A stretch of DNA of 64,000 bases, from contig PLCS01000008.1 of assembly GCA_003134855.1 (NCBI GenBank), positions 248,001-312,000 on the forward strand. Reading direction: 5' to 3'. This DNA is from Acidobacteriaceae bacterium. GTDB taxonomy: Bacteria; Acidobacteriota; Terriglobia; Terriglobales; Acidobacteriaceae. Made by a program: the position numbers and the translations under genes. Below, in pieces: positions 18,673-27,211 of the stretch. A model generated the notes under the pieces. That model ran no database searches, had not been told where the DNA came from, and saw nothing but the letters and a program-made list of their open reading frames with translations. Positions within the stretch are counted from its first letter, which is position 1; every line of letters starts with the position of its first letter.

Positions 18673-18724
18673 ATCCAATACCGGACTGGCGGACTCACCT
18701 TTAAGGGATAGGAAGGTAAACACC

Positions 18725-20899
18725 ATGACAAAGACGCGCGTATGCAAATCTCTTTGCTCGATTCTCTCCTGGATGATTCCCGGCCTTTTGCTGCCGCTGG
18801 TGTTCGCCGGCTGTGGGGGAAGCGCTACTTCTACATCCGGAGGGCCAACCTTGGGTATCTCCGCTTCCCCCTCTTCGATCACTTCGGGAAGTTCGTCCAC
18901 TCTGACGGTGACTGCGACGAATGCCACTAAGGTGACGGTAACAGGATCCGACGGCATCACGTATGCCCTGCAGCCGAGCGGCGGAACCCAAACCGTCAGC
19001 CCAATAGCAACCACCTTATATACGGCTGCAGCAATCGGGACCGGTGGCATTGCCGCAGCCACTGCGACCGTTACGGTGACTTCGACATCGAATTCCGCTC
19101 CGACCGTGACGATCTCCGCTTCTCCCGCTTCGATTACCGCTGGAGGCTCGTCCACATTGACCGTAGTTGCGACGAACGCCACCCAGGTGACCGTGACCGG
19201 AGGTGGCAGCACGTATACTCTGGCAGTTGGCGGCGGAACGCAGGCCGTGAGTCCGGCCGCGACGACAACTTACACCGCAACCGCAACCGGGGCCGGGGGA
19301 ACCGCCTCCGCCACCGCGACGGTGACGGTGGGGACGGGAGGCGGCGCTCAGTCTATCAACCACGTCGTCTTCATGCTGCAAGAGAACCATACCTTCGACA
19401 ACTATTTCGGAATGCTGAATCCCTACCGGAAGGCGAATGGCTATAACATTGGCGATGACGGCAAGGACTATGAAGTGGATGGCATCGACGACAAGCTGAC
19501 CACGTTCAATAACAAGGACGATGCAGGCACGTCGTATTTGCTCTTCAAGTTCACCAGCACTTGTATAGACGATAACAGTTCGGATTGGCTGGCGAGCTTC
19601 GGCGACGTGAATATCAACGATAAATCCACGACACGCAAGATCAATATGGATGGCTTCGTCCACAATGCCGAAGGCTACGCGAACAGCTGCAAGAGTTCCG
19701 GCAGTTGTTCCGGCAACTTCACCGACCTCACTGGCCACAGCGCAATGGGGTACTACGACCAGGGATTCTTCAACTATTACTACTACATGGCATCGCAGTT
19801 CGCCGTCTCCGATCGCTGGTTCTCGCCGGTTGCGACCAAGAGCATTGGCAACCGCATCGCCACCTTCACGGGGGGCACGACCCAGGGGCTGGTCAAGGAT
19901 CCGGGTGGAGATGACCATCTTTCTCAGCTTAATATAGCGAACATTTTTAAGGAACTTGACCAGGCAAATGTGTCGTGGAAAATTTATTACACGGTTACCG
20001 AGGGCTTCTGCCTCAACGCTAGTGAATGCCCCGGATGGTCAAACGCGTCGTATCCCGCCACCTACTTCTCTAATTTGAACTATTCATACAAGTATATGTA
20101 CGAGGATCTTTCCACTGCTGCCTGTACGCCACCAACACAACGCTCCAGCGTAGTTGGGGACTCGTCGAACTCCTTCTGTATCGATCCGAACCATATTGCG
20201 CCGATCAGCACTTACTTCAGCGATCTCAAAAATGGCACACTTCCCAGCTTTGCATTCATTGAGGCCGGTTACGGCAACAATGACGAGCATCCAGGGTCCG
20301 GGCAATCGGTTCTGGATGGGCAGGTGCAAGTGGCAAACGTCGTGAATGCATTCATGAACAGTTCTTCCTGGAAGGATTCGGTCTTCTTCTTCAGCTATGA
20401 CGAGGGTGGCGGCCCATACGACCACGTTCCGCCGGTGCCCAGCCACTCCAACGACTTCACGGTCGCCGCTTTGGGAACTATTCCGGATATCTCGACGATC
20501 GCGGTGAATCCCGACGGCTACAATCCCTGCGTGCCTGCGTCCGGGACGCCAACGCTGCATTGCGATCTGGCGTCCAAAGACCCCGGAGCCAATTCGGGGG
20601 ATGCCGCGGCCGTCAATGGCTTTGCCGCACAACTTGGCTTCCGCCTGCCGAACATCATCATCTCGCCGTTTACCCGGAAGCACTATGTTTCGCACACGCC
20701 CATGGACCACACGGCGGTGATCAAATTTGTCGAGAACCGGTTTATTGGCAGCGCCGCGCGCCTGACTGCCCGCGACGCGGCCCAACCCGACCTGCTGGAG
20801 TTTTTCGACTTTACCTACGTTCCGTGGGCCACCCCGCCGACTCCACCGACGCCCCTGGCGGCCCCGGGGAACTGTAACGCAGCCAATGTTGGTCCATGA
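18725..20899 (+). CDS. Lipoprotein phosphoesterase (phospholipase C/acid phosphatase family) with two Ig-like repeats
   Basis: The start at 18725 is supported by GGAAGG eight bases upstream; the open frame runs back to 18518 inside the GT4 gene. The signal peptide ends PLVFAGC, a near-canonical lipobox with Cys30. Two ~80-residue Ig-like repeats follow (about 42-120 and 128-205), each starting ISASP and ending ATATVTV. From ~210 comes a phosphoesterase domain of the PI-PLC/AcpA type: INHVVFMLQENHTFDNYFG, FFSYDEGGGPYDHVPP and DHTAVIKFVENRF contain the expected metal-binding Glu, Asn, Asp and His residues. It likely hydrolyses phosphodiesters or phosphomonoesters at the cell surface. It lies 52 bases after the GT4 gene and may be a separate unit. 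Confidence 0.85.
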   Translation: MTKTRVCKSLCSILSWMIPGLLLPLVFAGCGGSATSTSGGPTLGISASPSSITSGSSSTLTVTATNATKVTVTGSDGITYALQPSGGTQTVSPIATTLYTAAAIGTGGIAAATATVTVTSTSNSAPTVTISASPASITAGGSSTLTVVATNATQVTVTGGGSTYTLAVGGGTQAVSPAATTTYTATATGAGGTASATATVTVGTGGGAQSINHVVFMLQENHTFDNYFGMLNPYRKANGYNIGDDGKDYEVDGIDDKLTTFNNKDDAGTSYLLFKFTSTCIDDNSSDWLASFGDVNINDKSTTRKINMDGFVHNAEGYANSCKSSGSCSGNFTDLTGHSAMGYYDQGFFNYYYYMASQFAVSDRWFSPVATKSIGNRIATFTGGTTQGLVKDPGGDDHLSQLNIANIFKELDQANVSWKIYYTVTEGFCLNASECPGWSNASYPATYFSNLNYSYKYMYEDLSTAACTPPTQRSSVVGDSSNSFCIDPNHIAPISTYFSDLKNGTLPSFAFIEAGYGNNDEHPGSGQSVLDGQVQVANVVNAFMNSSSWKDSVFFFSYDEGGGPYDHVPPVPSHSNDFTVAALGTIPDISTIAVNPDGYNPCVPASGTPTLHCDLASKDPGANSGDAAAVNGFAAQLGFRLPNIIISPFTRKHYVSHTPMDHTAVIKFVENRFIGSAARLTARDAAQPDLLEFFDFTYVPWATPPTPPTPLAAPGNCNAANVGP

Positions 20900-20917
20900 A
20901 TCACGGCAAAGCAAATC

Positions 20918-21002
20918 GTGAAAAAGTGAAGAAGTGAAAGAGTGAAGTGAGAAAGCTCGGGTTTTTCACTTCTTCACTTCTTCACTCATTCACTCGCTCA
21001 CT
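20918..21002. terminator. Quasi-palindromic GTGAAGAA array between convergent genes
   Basis: A left arm of GTGAA-type repeats (20918-20951) is followed by the inverted form TTTTTCACTTCTTCACTTCT onward (20961-21002); the arms pair over about 30 bases with a few mismatches. It lies between the convergent ends at 20899 and 21035, and could act as a bidirectional terminator. A shorter stretch of the same motif occurs near 59577. Confidence 0.5.
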
Positions 21003-21034
21003 TGATGATTGTTTCGCAATAAATTGTCACAGCG

Positions 21035-22711
21035 CTATGCAACGATCTCGAAGGGCCGCATCAGTTCCTTGTCGGCATCTTCCAACAGCTGGGAAAGAAA
21101 GGCATAGCGGCCAGTGGGGCCGTCGAATCGAACCAGGATGGTGAGCGCCTCCCATGGGTTGACGATTGCCGTGTCCTTCCACCCGGCCTCGTTCGGCGCA
21201 GGCTGCCGGGGGTTCCCCGCGAATCTCTTGATGCCATTGTGTAGAGCAGCCTGATCGAATCCCTGGCGTTCGAGAATCCGAAATTGTGCCGAATGCAAAT
21301 GCATGGGATGCGCATATTTCGTTGCATTGTAGAATCGCCACTTCTCTGTGGAACCGAGCCTCACGCTCTCCGTCACCGGGTCGCTGTATGCCTTGCCGTC
21401 GATTCGTTCCCCCAGGGATCGTCCCTCGCCGTCCCTCGCCTCGGACAAGATAAATTCCCGTATGACGATCGACGCCGAATCGGGCAGACGGGGAAGCGGG
21501 CGCAACGGCGGAAGGCTGAATGAACTCCGTGGCCGCGAGAGTGGGAGGGTCACACGAAACTGCATCAACTCATTCAATGCCGAGTGGTGTGGAGTGACTA
21601 CGTCCCAACCCGGAAAAGGAGCAGGGGCGTTGTTGGACAAGGTCACTGTCTTGCCTTCAAGCACGGAGAAATCCACGATCACATCGGCGCGCTCGCCCGG
21701 CGCCAGCAACAGTTTGTTCAATGCAATCGGGGCTGGCAGAAACCCGCCATCGCCGCCGATCTGGTGAAAGCCTGCGAGCGCGGGTATATCCCAGGGACTT
21801 TTCGCTAGGTTGAAGTATAGATTGAAGAAACGCGCGTTCGCTCCGTTCAGCACGCGCAGGCGATAGCTGCGCGGCTCGACTTGCAGATGAGGATAGATCA
21901 CGCCGTTCACGACTGGAAGGTCGCCAAATAACTCAGGAGCCCACCAGTTCAGAGGCGGTCTCTGGCCATCGTCGAACGTCGGAGAATACACAAGCTGACC
22001 CTTATCATCCAGCGTGCGATCCTGCAGCAAGAGTGGAATCTCGTAATCGCCTGATGGCAGTCCCATGGCGCGCTCCTCGTCGTCGCGGAGCAGAAAGAAT
22101 CCTGACAGCCCCGCATAGACATTCAAGCGCGTAATGCCAACCGCATGATCGTGATACCAAAGCGTCGCAGCCTGCTGGCTATTCGGATAATGATAGACCG
22201 CCGAATTTCCGGGCGTAAACCAATTCTCAGGCAGCCCATCGCTTTCGGATGAGCTGCGTGAGCCATGAAGATGCGGGACGGTTCGGACTGCGGGAGCCGG
22301 AGGCATCGCGCCGTGTATGCGGGGGTCGATGCCGAAGATATGCTGCGCAGGCAGTTGGTTCTCCCACTGGACTGCGATTGGCGTGCCCCGCAGAGCCTCG
22401 ATCGTTGGACCGGGATACTGCCCCTCATATCCCCACAGCCTCGTGGGCGGAAGCTGCGAATGCATCTGCTGTTTGAATTCCATCATGCGAACGCGATATT
22501 GAACCCCGTCTTCATTTGTGCTGAGTGGCATCAATCGCTTCGGAACCGGCAGTGGATCGATATATCGGTCCAGCGAGCCAGGCCTGCGATATGCCGGCTG
22601 GTCAGGCACCTGGCCCGCTTTATCGTCAGCATCGACGCCATGCGCCAAGAGCAGAGCCGGTACAGATGCAATGCACAGCTTGAGAAAATCACGCCTCTTT
22701 GTTGGATTCAT
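21035..22711 (-). CDS. Tat-exported multicopper-oxidase-like protein lacking the C-terminal Cu motif
   Basis: The N-terminus KRRDFLKLC is a twin-arginine signal. The 558-residue protein follows the CotA/bilirubin-oxidase plan in three cupredoxin domains and keeps three of four copper motifs: HLH (147-149), WYHDH (HDH 187-189) and HPMHLH (468-473). The fourth, normally WHCHxxEH, reads FLSQLLED (538-545) in perfect register: His-Cys-His-His become Leu-Ser-Gln-Asp, while the flanking GRY and MRPFEI are intact. The type 1 cysteine is therefore missing, so normal laccase activity is unlikely. FtsP/SufI is a precedent for a copper-free relative. The start has GAGG upstream. Confidence 0.88.
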   Translation of the reverse strand: MNPTKRRDFLKLCIASVPALLLAHGVDADDKAGQVPDQPAYRRPGSLDRYIDPLPVPKRLMPLSTNEDGVQYRVRMMEFKQQMHSQLPPTRLWGYEGQYPGPTIEALRGTPIAVQWENQLPAQHIFGIDPRIHGAMPPAPAVRTVPHLHGSRSSSESDGLPENWFTPGNSAVYHYPNSQQAATLWYHDHAVGITRLNVYAGLSGFFLLRDDEERAMGLPSGDYEIPLLLQDRTLDDKGQLVYSPTFDDGQRPPLNWWAPELFGDLPVVNGVIYPHLQVEPRSYRLRVLNGANARFFNLYFNLAKSPWDIPALAGFHQIGGDGGFLPAPIALNKLLLAPGERADVIVDFSVLEGKTVTLSNNAPAPFPGWDVVTPHHSALNELMQFRVTLPLSRPRSSFSLPPLRPLPRLPDSASIVIREFILSEARDGEGRSLGERIDGKAYSDPVTESVRLGSTEKWRFYNATKYAHPMHLHSAQFRILERQGFDQAALHNGIKRFAGNPRQPAPNEAGWKDTAIVNPWEALTILVRFDGPTGRYAFLSQLLEDADKELMRPFEIVA

Positions 22712-22933
22712 TTCGCCTCACGTAGAGCCGGTCAAGTCCGAGTCCCTTGCTCCTGAAAACCTCTTTAGGACACAACTATCACATCTTCCCCCGTGTGGAC
22801 AAGATCACGGTCGTGAATTCTAATGATGCCGGCTGCCACGAAGGTCAAACCAAGTATCACAATGAATAATGACTTGGAAGAAATATGCCATCGGACAGCC
22901 TGCAATGCTGCTCAATTCCGGCAGGGCTGGAGC

Positions 22934-24247
22934 CTACCAATAGGTAAAACTGAAATTGTCCATGTAGGTGGTGTTCGACAATTGCTTGCAGTTTCCGTCC
23001 ATCTGGTAGTTAAGTGTGACTCCCCACCAGCCCGCGGGAACCAGGAACGACGGATAGGTTTTGTTTATGTTGATGGTCTTGCCGTTCAAAGTGATCGATT
23101 GATACAGAAGCGTATTGCCCGCTCCCCGCTGCACCTGGATTGTAACGTGATTCCACGCGTTGTTCAGGAGGTCGCATGCAAAGCCGGTTGAGACCCACTT
23201 TGCATTCACATTGTCCCAGATATCCCATGTTTCTCCGCCCAGGTTGTTGCATTGGCTGCCCCATATCATTCCCGCGCCATTCAAGTACATATTAATGTCG
23301 AACTCCAGGACCTGTGTGATAGAGGCATTGGTCACGTAGAAGTAGGCATCGTAAGTGAAATTGTGCAGGCTCGGGAGCAGCGTATGGCCGGTGTCTGGAA
23401 TACCTTGCGCTGTGTTCTGGCCGAGCACGGGAAGCGACCAGAGGACGTCAGCGTAAGGAGTGGTTCCGCCTATTTCGAACTGGGTCGAATTCCCGCTCAA
23501 AGATGGTGAACTGGCGTGTTGCGACATTGCCAATGTAACTCCCGAACAAGAGGCGGAGCAGATGTCGTAATATGGGGGCAACTCACCCCAGCCACGCCAT
23601 CCGCCACTGGCCTGCAGGTTGGAGAGTATATGTTCACCGCCTTGAACCGTGACATTGACAGGTGTGTAGGACGCCCCGCCACATCTGTCCCACTCTTCCA
23701 CTACTGTTTGCTGGGCCCCCTCGCCCAGGCTCAGTTGGGTGTTCAAAGTCGCGCCGTTTTCGACGTACAGAAGCTGATTGTTAACGTAGATGCCCATGGA
23801 TGCTACGCCCTTTGAACAACTGCTTGTGGCGGTCGCAACGTAATTGGCAGGGGAGCTCACAGAGCTGTTGTTCGCCGGCGAGGTCACATGGACGCCCGCC
23901 GGAACGGTGACCGTTATCGCCGCCAGAGCGGTGACCGTGATCCCCATTGAGATGAAGGTGGCTCCTCCACAAAAATCCCACTCTTCAACAACTGTATTGT
24001 GCTTTCCGGGGCTGACGGAAAGAGCAGTGTTCAGTTTGGTTCCATTCACGATAAAGAGCAATCTGTTGTCCACATACACGCCCATGGACGCCACGCCCTT
24101 TGAACATGTGTTCGTGGTTGCAGTTGCGGCGTAGCTTACTGTTGAACTCACTGTCGCGCCATTCGACGGACTGCTGACGGCAACCGTGGCGAATGCGGGC
24201 GCGGCGAATGCCAGAAAGGGCACAAGAACGGAGTAGAGAGTCTTCAT
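22934..24247 (-). CDS. Secreted protein with two Ig-like repeats and lectin-like C-terminal domain
   Basis: Complete paralogue of the protein at 1-1284. The signal peptide MKTLYSVLVPFLAFAAPAFA is followed by two Ig-like repeats (about 21-105 and 118-205), each with CSKGVASMG(V/I)YV and VVEEWD(F/R)CGGA. The C-terminal ~220 residues are a beta-sandwich-like domain with motifs shared with the paralogue (SPSLSG, LEFDIN, WDIWDN, NHV, QMDGN, YMDNFSFTYW). No catalytic signature. The repeats here are more diverged than in the other copy. It is monocistronic, with AAGGCAGG upstream of the start. Likely an extracellular glycan-binding or matrix protein. Confidence 0.75.
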   Translation of the reverse strand: MKTLYSVLVPFLAFAAPAFATVAVSSPSNGATVSSTVSYAATATTNTCSKGVASMGVYVDNRLLFIVNGTKLNTALSVSPGKHNTVVEEWDFCGGATFISMGITVTALAAITVTVPAGVHVTSPANNSSVSSPANYVATATSSCSKGVASMGIYVNNQLLYVENGATLNTQLSLGEGAQQTVVEEWDRCGGASYTPVNVTVQGGEHILSNLQASGGWRGWGELPPYYDICSASCSGVTLAMSQHASSPSLSGNSTQFEIGGTTPYADVLWSLPVLGQNTAQGIPDTGHTLLPSLHNFTYDAYFYVTNASITQVLEFDINMYLNGAGMIWGSQCNNLGGETWDIWDNVNAKWVSTGFACDLLNNAWNHVTIQVQRGAGNTLLYQSITLNGKTININKTYPSFLVPAGWWGVTLNYQMDGNCKQLSNTTYMDNFSFTYW

Positions 24248-24928
24248 GAACCTGCCTTGATTGAGAATTTGAGTCCGTAGATGCTAACTTTGGCGAACGG
24301 CTGCGTTCGCTCCGCTTTGTCGGCGGAGACGCCGGATCTGTTCGCTTATCCAATCGGGCTGGTATGAGGTACAGGCGGCAAAATGCGCCTGATGAGAACT
24401 CAGCAACCTCTTCAACTTACGCAAGTTCGGCGGCTACAGAAAGTATCCTGCTCGATAATGTCCAACCGGATTCCGGTTCAAACATAATAGCGCTGGAGAA
24501 GTTGATGAAGCGGCTATCCAGGAAGAATTAGCCGCGCGGATTCTCCAAATAATTCCCAAATCCTGGCCACCGAGGCAACTGATCAAAACAATACTAAATC
24601 AAATAGTCTTGCAGCCAGTAATATACACTACCGCGAAGATGTCAAGTCCAATATTACACAGGGAAACAACCGCATTGCAGTTATAGGCGAATATAGTGAG
24701 CAATAGGATACACTCCAAGCCGCAACGGCCGGCAAGGCGCACAATTCTATTTCAGCGACTGCTGATTGCGCTCCACTTCGTCAAATTCTTACCATCCGCG
24801 CCGAAAAAACATCGTTAGTTCCTGTCGGGTTCTGCAGCCAAACGACGGTCAATTTGCATCATATATCTGTAGGCTTGCAAGAGTTTTTTGATTCGCCAGT
24901 CAGATGAACCCAACGGAAGGTTGCAGCC
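24248..24928. other. 681-bp divergent intergenic region, partly AT-rich
   Basis: It lies between the divergent starts at 24247 and 24929. Apart from the two leader hairpins near 24.3 kb, it holds a stretch (about 24580-24720) distinctly richer in A and T than the surroundings, which could contain promoters for the VWFA gene. No ORF with a plausible ribosome-binding site and no RNA gene were seen. Confidence 0.45.
24286..24340 (-). promoter_or_regulatory. Structured 5' leader: two tandem perfect hairpins
   Basis: Read on the minus strand, upstream of the start at 24247, the leader contains ctccgc-gcggag (6-bp stem, 7-base loop) directly followed by cgaacg-cgttcg (6-bp stem, 4-base loop). It ends about 40 bases before the start codon. 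It could be an RNA regulatory element or only a stable leader; it does not match a riboswitch class I can name with confidence. Confidence 0.35.
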
Positions 24929-27013
24929 ATGCCAATACAACTCCATAACAAACCACGCGCCCTGCTATTATTTCTAGCTTTTGCGGGCGCAATGCTGCCG
25001 CTAAGCGCAATGGCCGCTTCCTGCAAGACACAGTCGCAAATGACGGCCGCGCAGCGCGATGCCCTGTCGATCGCTGCCCGCGCCATGGCCGGCGAGATGC
25101 AAAGCGGGAACGTGGAGGCTCTCAAAGCGAACACCATTCCCGCGGTTGCGGCCGATTTCAGCGGAATCGCGGCTTCGGTCGACAGTTTGAGGCCCCTTGT
25201 GCAACAAGCGGTTATTACTGTCGATCGTCTTTATGAACTGGACGCGTCGAGCGAGTCCGTGGGCAACGCTCGAACAGATTTCTATTGTGGATCTCCGGTC
25301 GTGGCATTGAACTTTACCGATCTTCCGCCAGGGTCATATGCGCTGGCTATTCTTCACGCCACCGGCGTACCGCAACCGCAACAGATTTCACTCATTCTGT
25401 CCGAGACGGCTGACCATCGCTGGATGCTGGGCGGCTTCTTCAGCAGGCCCATGATAGAGGTAGGCCATGATGGCCTGTGGTACTGGGCGGCGGCTCGTAA
25501 ATATGCGCAAATGAACATGAATTGGGATGCCTGGTTCTACTATCGCAGGGCTGCGTATTTTCTGGCTCCGGTGGACTTTCTGTCCAGTCCCAATCTGGAG
25601 AAATTACAGCATGAGGAGGACCGGGCGCATCCCGATAATCTGCCCGGCGCCAAGCCGCTGATGCTCGCCGCGGATGGTTCTTCTTTTCAAGTGACGGATA
25701 TCGACACCACAACTACATTTGGCGCGCTGGACCTTGAAGTCCACTACACTCCTGATGCCGCACAGGCCGCCCAGTTGCGCGATCCGCCAACTGCGCGGAA
25801 ACAAGTGACCAAAGTGATGACGGCGCTGCTGGCGCTGCACCCTGAACTGCATGATGCCTTCCATGGCATTTGGGTGCAGGCGGATCAGGGCACGGGTTCT
25901 GTCTTTGCATTGGATTTGCCGATGGACCAGATTGTTGCCGAGACACAGACGCCGGCGCAGACTCCATCCGCAATGCCCGCAATCCTGCGCGATCCAACGC
26001 ATCCGGAGGTTCAGGCGCGGCTGGATGCGGACCACGATCCGATTCCCTCGCCCGACGCTGAAGAGGTTGCGCCTGTAATCGCGGCGTTGCCTCTCGCACC
26101 AGCCCGGCCCGGCGAGATTCAGAAGCGCGCGGACGGCGTATACACCATGCACAAGGATGTAGATGAGGTTCTGTTGACCTGTGCGGTGGTGGACGAGAAA
26201 GGCCGATCCGTCACGGATTTGAGCCGCGGCGACTTCCGCGTCTGGGAGGACGGAGTTGCGCAAACCACCAGTTCATTTCTGCACCAGGATCAGCCCGTTT
26301 CGTTGGGCATTGTCGTCGATAACTCGGGCTCAATGCGCGACAAGCGCGCCGCGGTGAATTTGGCCGCGCTGGATCTCGTGAAGGCATCAAATCCGCAGAA
26401 TACGACGTTTATCGTTAATTATTCCGATCGGGCATACCTTGATCAGGGCTTTACCTCGGAGATCGCCGCGCTCAATCGGGGGCTCTCGCACTTCGACTCC
26501 AAAGGCGCAACGGCCATGTATGATGCAGTGGCCGCTTCGGCGGACGAATTGGCCAACCACGGAAAAATCCCAAAGCAGGTGCTGCTGGTCATCACAGATG
26601 GAGCTGACAATGCGTCGCGCCTCAACATCGAACAAGCCATCCGCCGCGTGCAGAACCTGGGGGGACCGGTGGTTTATACCATCGGACTGCTTTTCGAAAC
26701 CGACAAGGCAGAAGCGGCGCACGCGAGAACTGCTCTGGAAAGGCTGTCGCAGGAGACGGGAGGCATCGCTTACTTTCCCCATTCCTTGCAGGATGTTGAT
26801 CGCATCGTAGAGGAGGTCGCGCGAGATATTCGGGAACAGTACACCATCGGCTATCACTCCACGAAAGCGGCCAGCCTGGGAGGCTACAGGGTTGTGCGCG
26901 TGGAGGCGAACAAGACGAAGCACGACAAGCTGGTTGTGAGGACGCGCAAGGGGTACTATGCCAAGAAACCGGCGCAGCAACACGCGCAAACCGTGCAAGA
27001 AGCCAAGCAGTAA
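24929..27013 (+). CDS. Exported VWFA-domain protein of the acidobacterial type
   Basis: The signal peptide (MPIQLHNKPRALLLFLAFAGAMLPLSAMA) is followed by a ~370-residue N-terminal region with no recognised domain, then from ~400 a VWFA-related domain: VLLTCAVVDEKGRSVTDLSRGDFRVWEDG precedes the MIDAS segment DNSGSMRDKR, with later VITDGADNAS and the closing REQYTIGYHS and GYRVVRVEAN. This pattern is characteristic of the VWFA-related family expanded in Acidobacteria (TIGR03436). It probably binds metal-dependent ligands outside the cytoplasm; the partner is unknown. The start has GGAAGG upstream. It appears monocistronic and ends before a strong hairpin at 27157. Confidence 0.88.
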   Translation: MPIQLHNKPRALLLFLAFAGAMLPLSAMAASCKTQSQMTAAQRDALSIAARAMAGEMQSGNVEALKANTIPAVAADFSGIAASVDSLRPLVQQAVITVDRLYELDASSESVGNARTDFYCGSPVVALNFTDLPPGSYALAILHATGVPQPQQISLILSETADHRWMLGGFFSRPMIEVGHDGLWYWAAARKYAQMNMNWDAWFYYRRAAYFLAPVDFLSSPNLEKLQHEEDRAHPDNLPGAKPLMLAADGSSFQVTDIDTTTTFGALDLEVHYTPDAAQAAQLRDPPTARKQVTKVMTALLALHPELHDAFHGIWVQADQGTGSVFALDLPMDQIVAETQTPAQTPSAMPAILRDPTHPEVQARLDADHDPIPSPDAEEVAPVIAALPLAPARPGEIQKRADGVYTMHKDVDEVLLTCAVVDEKGRSVTDLSRGDFRVWEDGVAQTTSSFLHQDQPVSLGIVVDNSGSMRDKRAAVNLAALDLVKASNPQNTTFIVNYSDRAYLDQGFTSEIAALNRGLSHFDSKGATAMYDAVAASADELANHGKIPKQVLLVITDGADNASRLNIEQAIRRVQNLGGPVVYTIGLLFETDKAEAAHARTALERLSQETGGIAYFPHSLQDVDRIVEEVARDIREQYTIGYHSTKAASLGGYRVVRVEANKTKHDKLVVRTRKGYYAKKPAQQHAQTVQEAKQ

Positions 27014-27156
27014 TGCGAGAATCGATTGCGCTGGTGACAGTCCAAGGTTGCGACTTGAGATAGATGCGTCATGGGGCGCGGCCGGATTGGATGGCCGACT
27101 CGGCGTGAGGCTAATTGGGCGGTTGGATTTACGCCCGTTTTACTAGTCGTAATTCG

Positions 27157-27200
27157 GCGATGAAAAAGAGGATGCCTTCTCGGCTCCTCTTCTTCATCGC
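27157..27200. terminator. Bidirectional hairpin terminator
   Basis: A ~16-bp stem with one mismatch (gcgatgaa, aagagga paired with tcctctt, ttcatcgc) and a 12-base loop. It sits between the convergent ends at 27013 and 27212. The stem itself carries A- and T-rich flanks suited to termination in both directions. Confidence 0.65.
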
Positions 27201-27211
27201 AGCTCTGTGAC

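Noticed and set aside
21035..21110. Frameshift or sequencing error explaining the missing HCH motif of the multicopper oxidase
   Set aside because: Flanking residues GRY and MRPFEI are in the same frame with exactly the expected spacing, so substitutions rather than indels are present.
22712..23191. 122-codon plus-strand frame 22823-23191
   Set aside because: Mostly antisense to the secreted paralogue; no ribosome-binding site or domain.
24286..24340. c-di-GMP (GEMM) riboswitch
   Set aside because: An ACGCAGCC segment is suggestive, but the expected receptor and loop sequences around it could not be matched; kept only as a structured leader.
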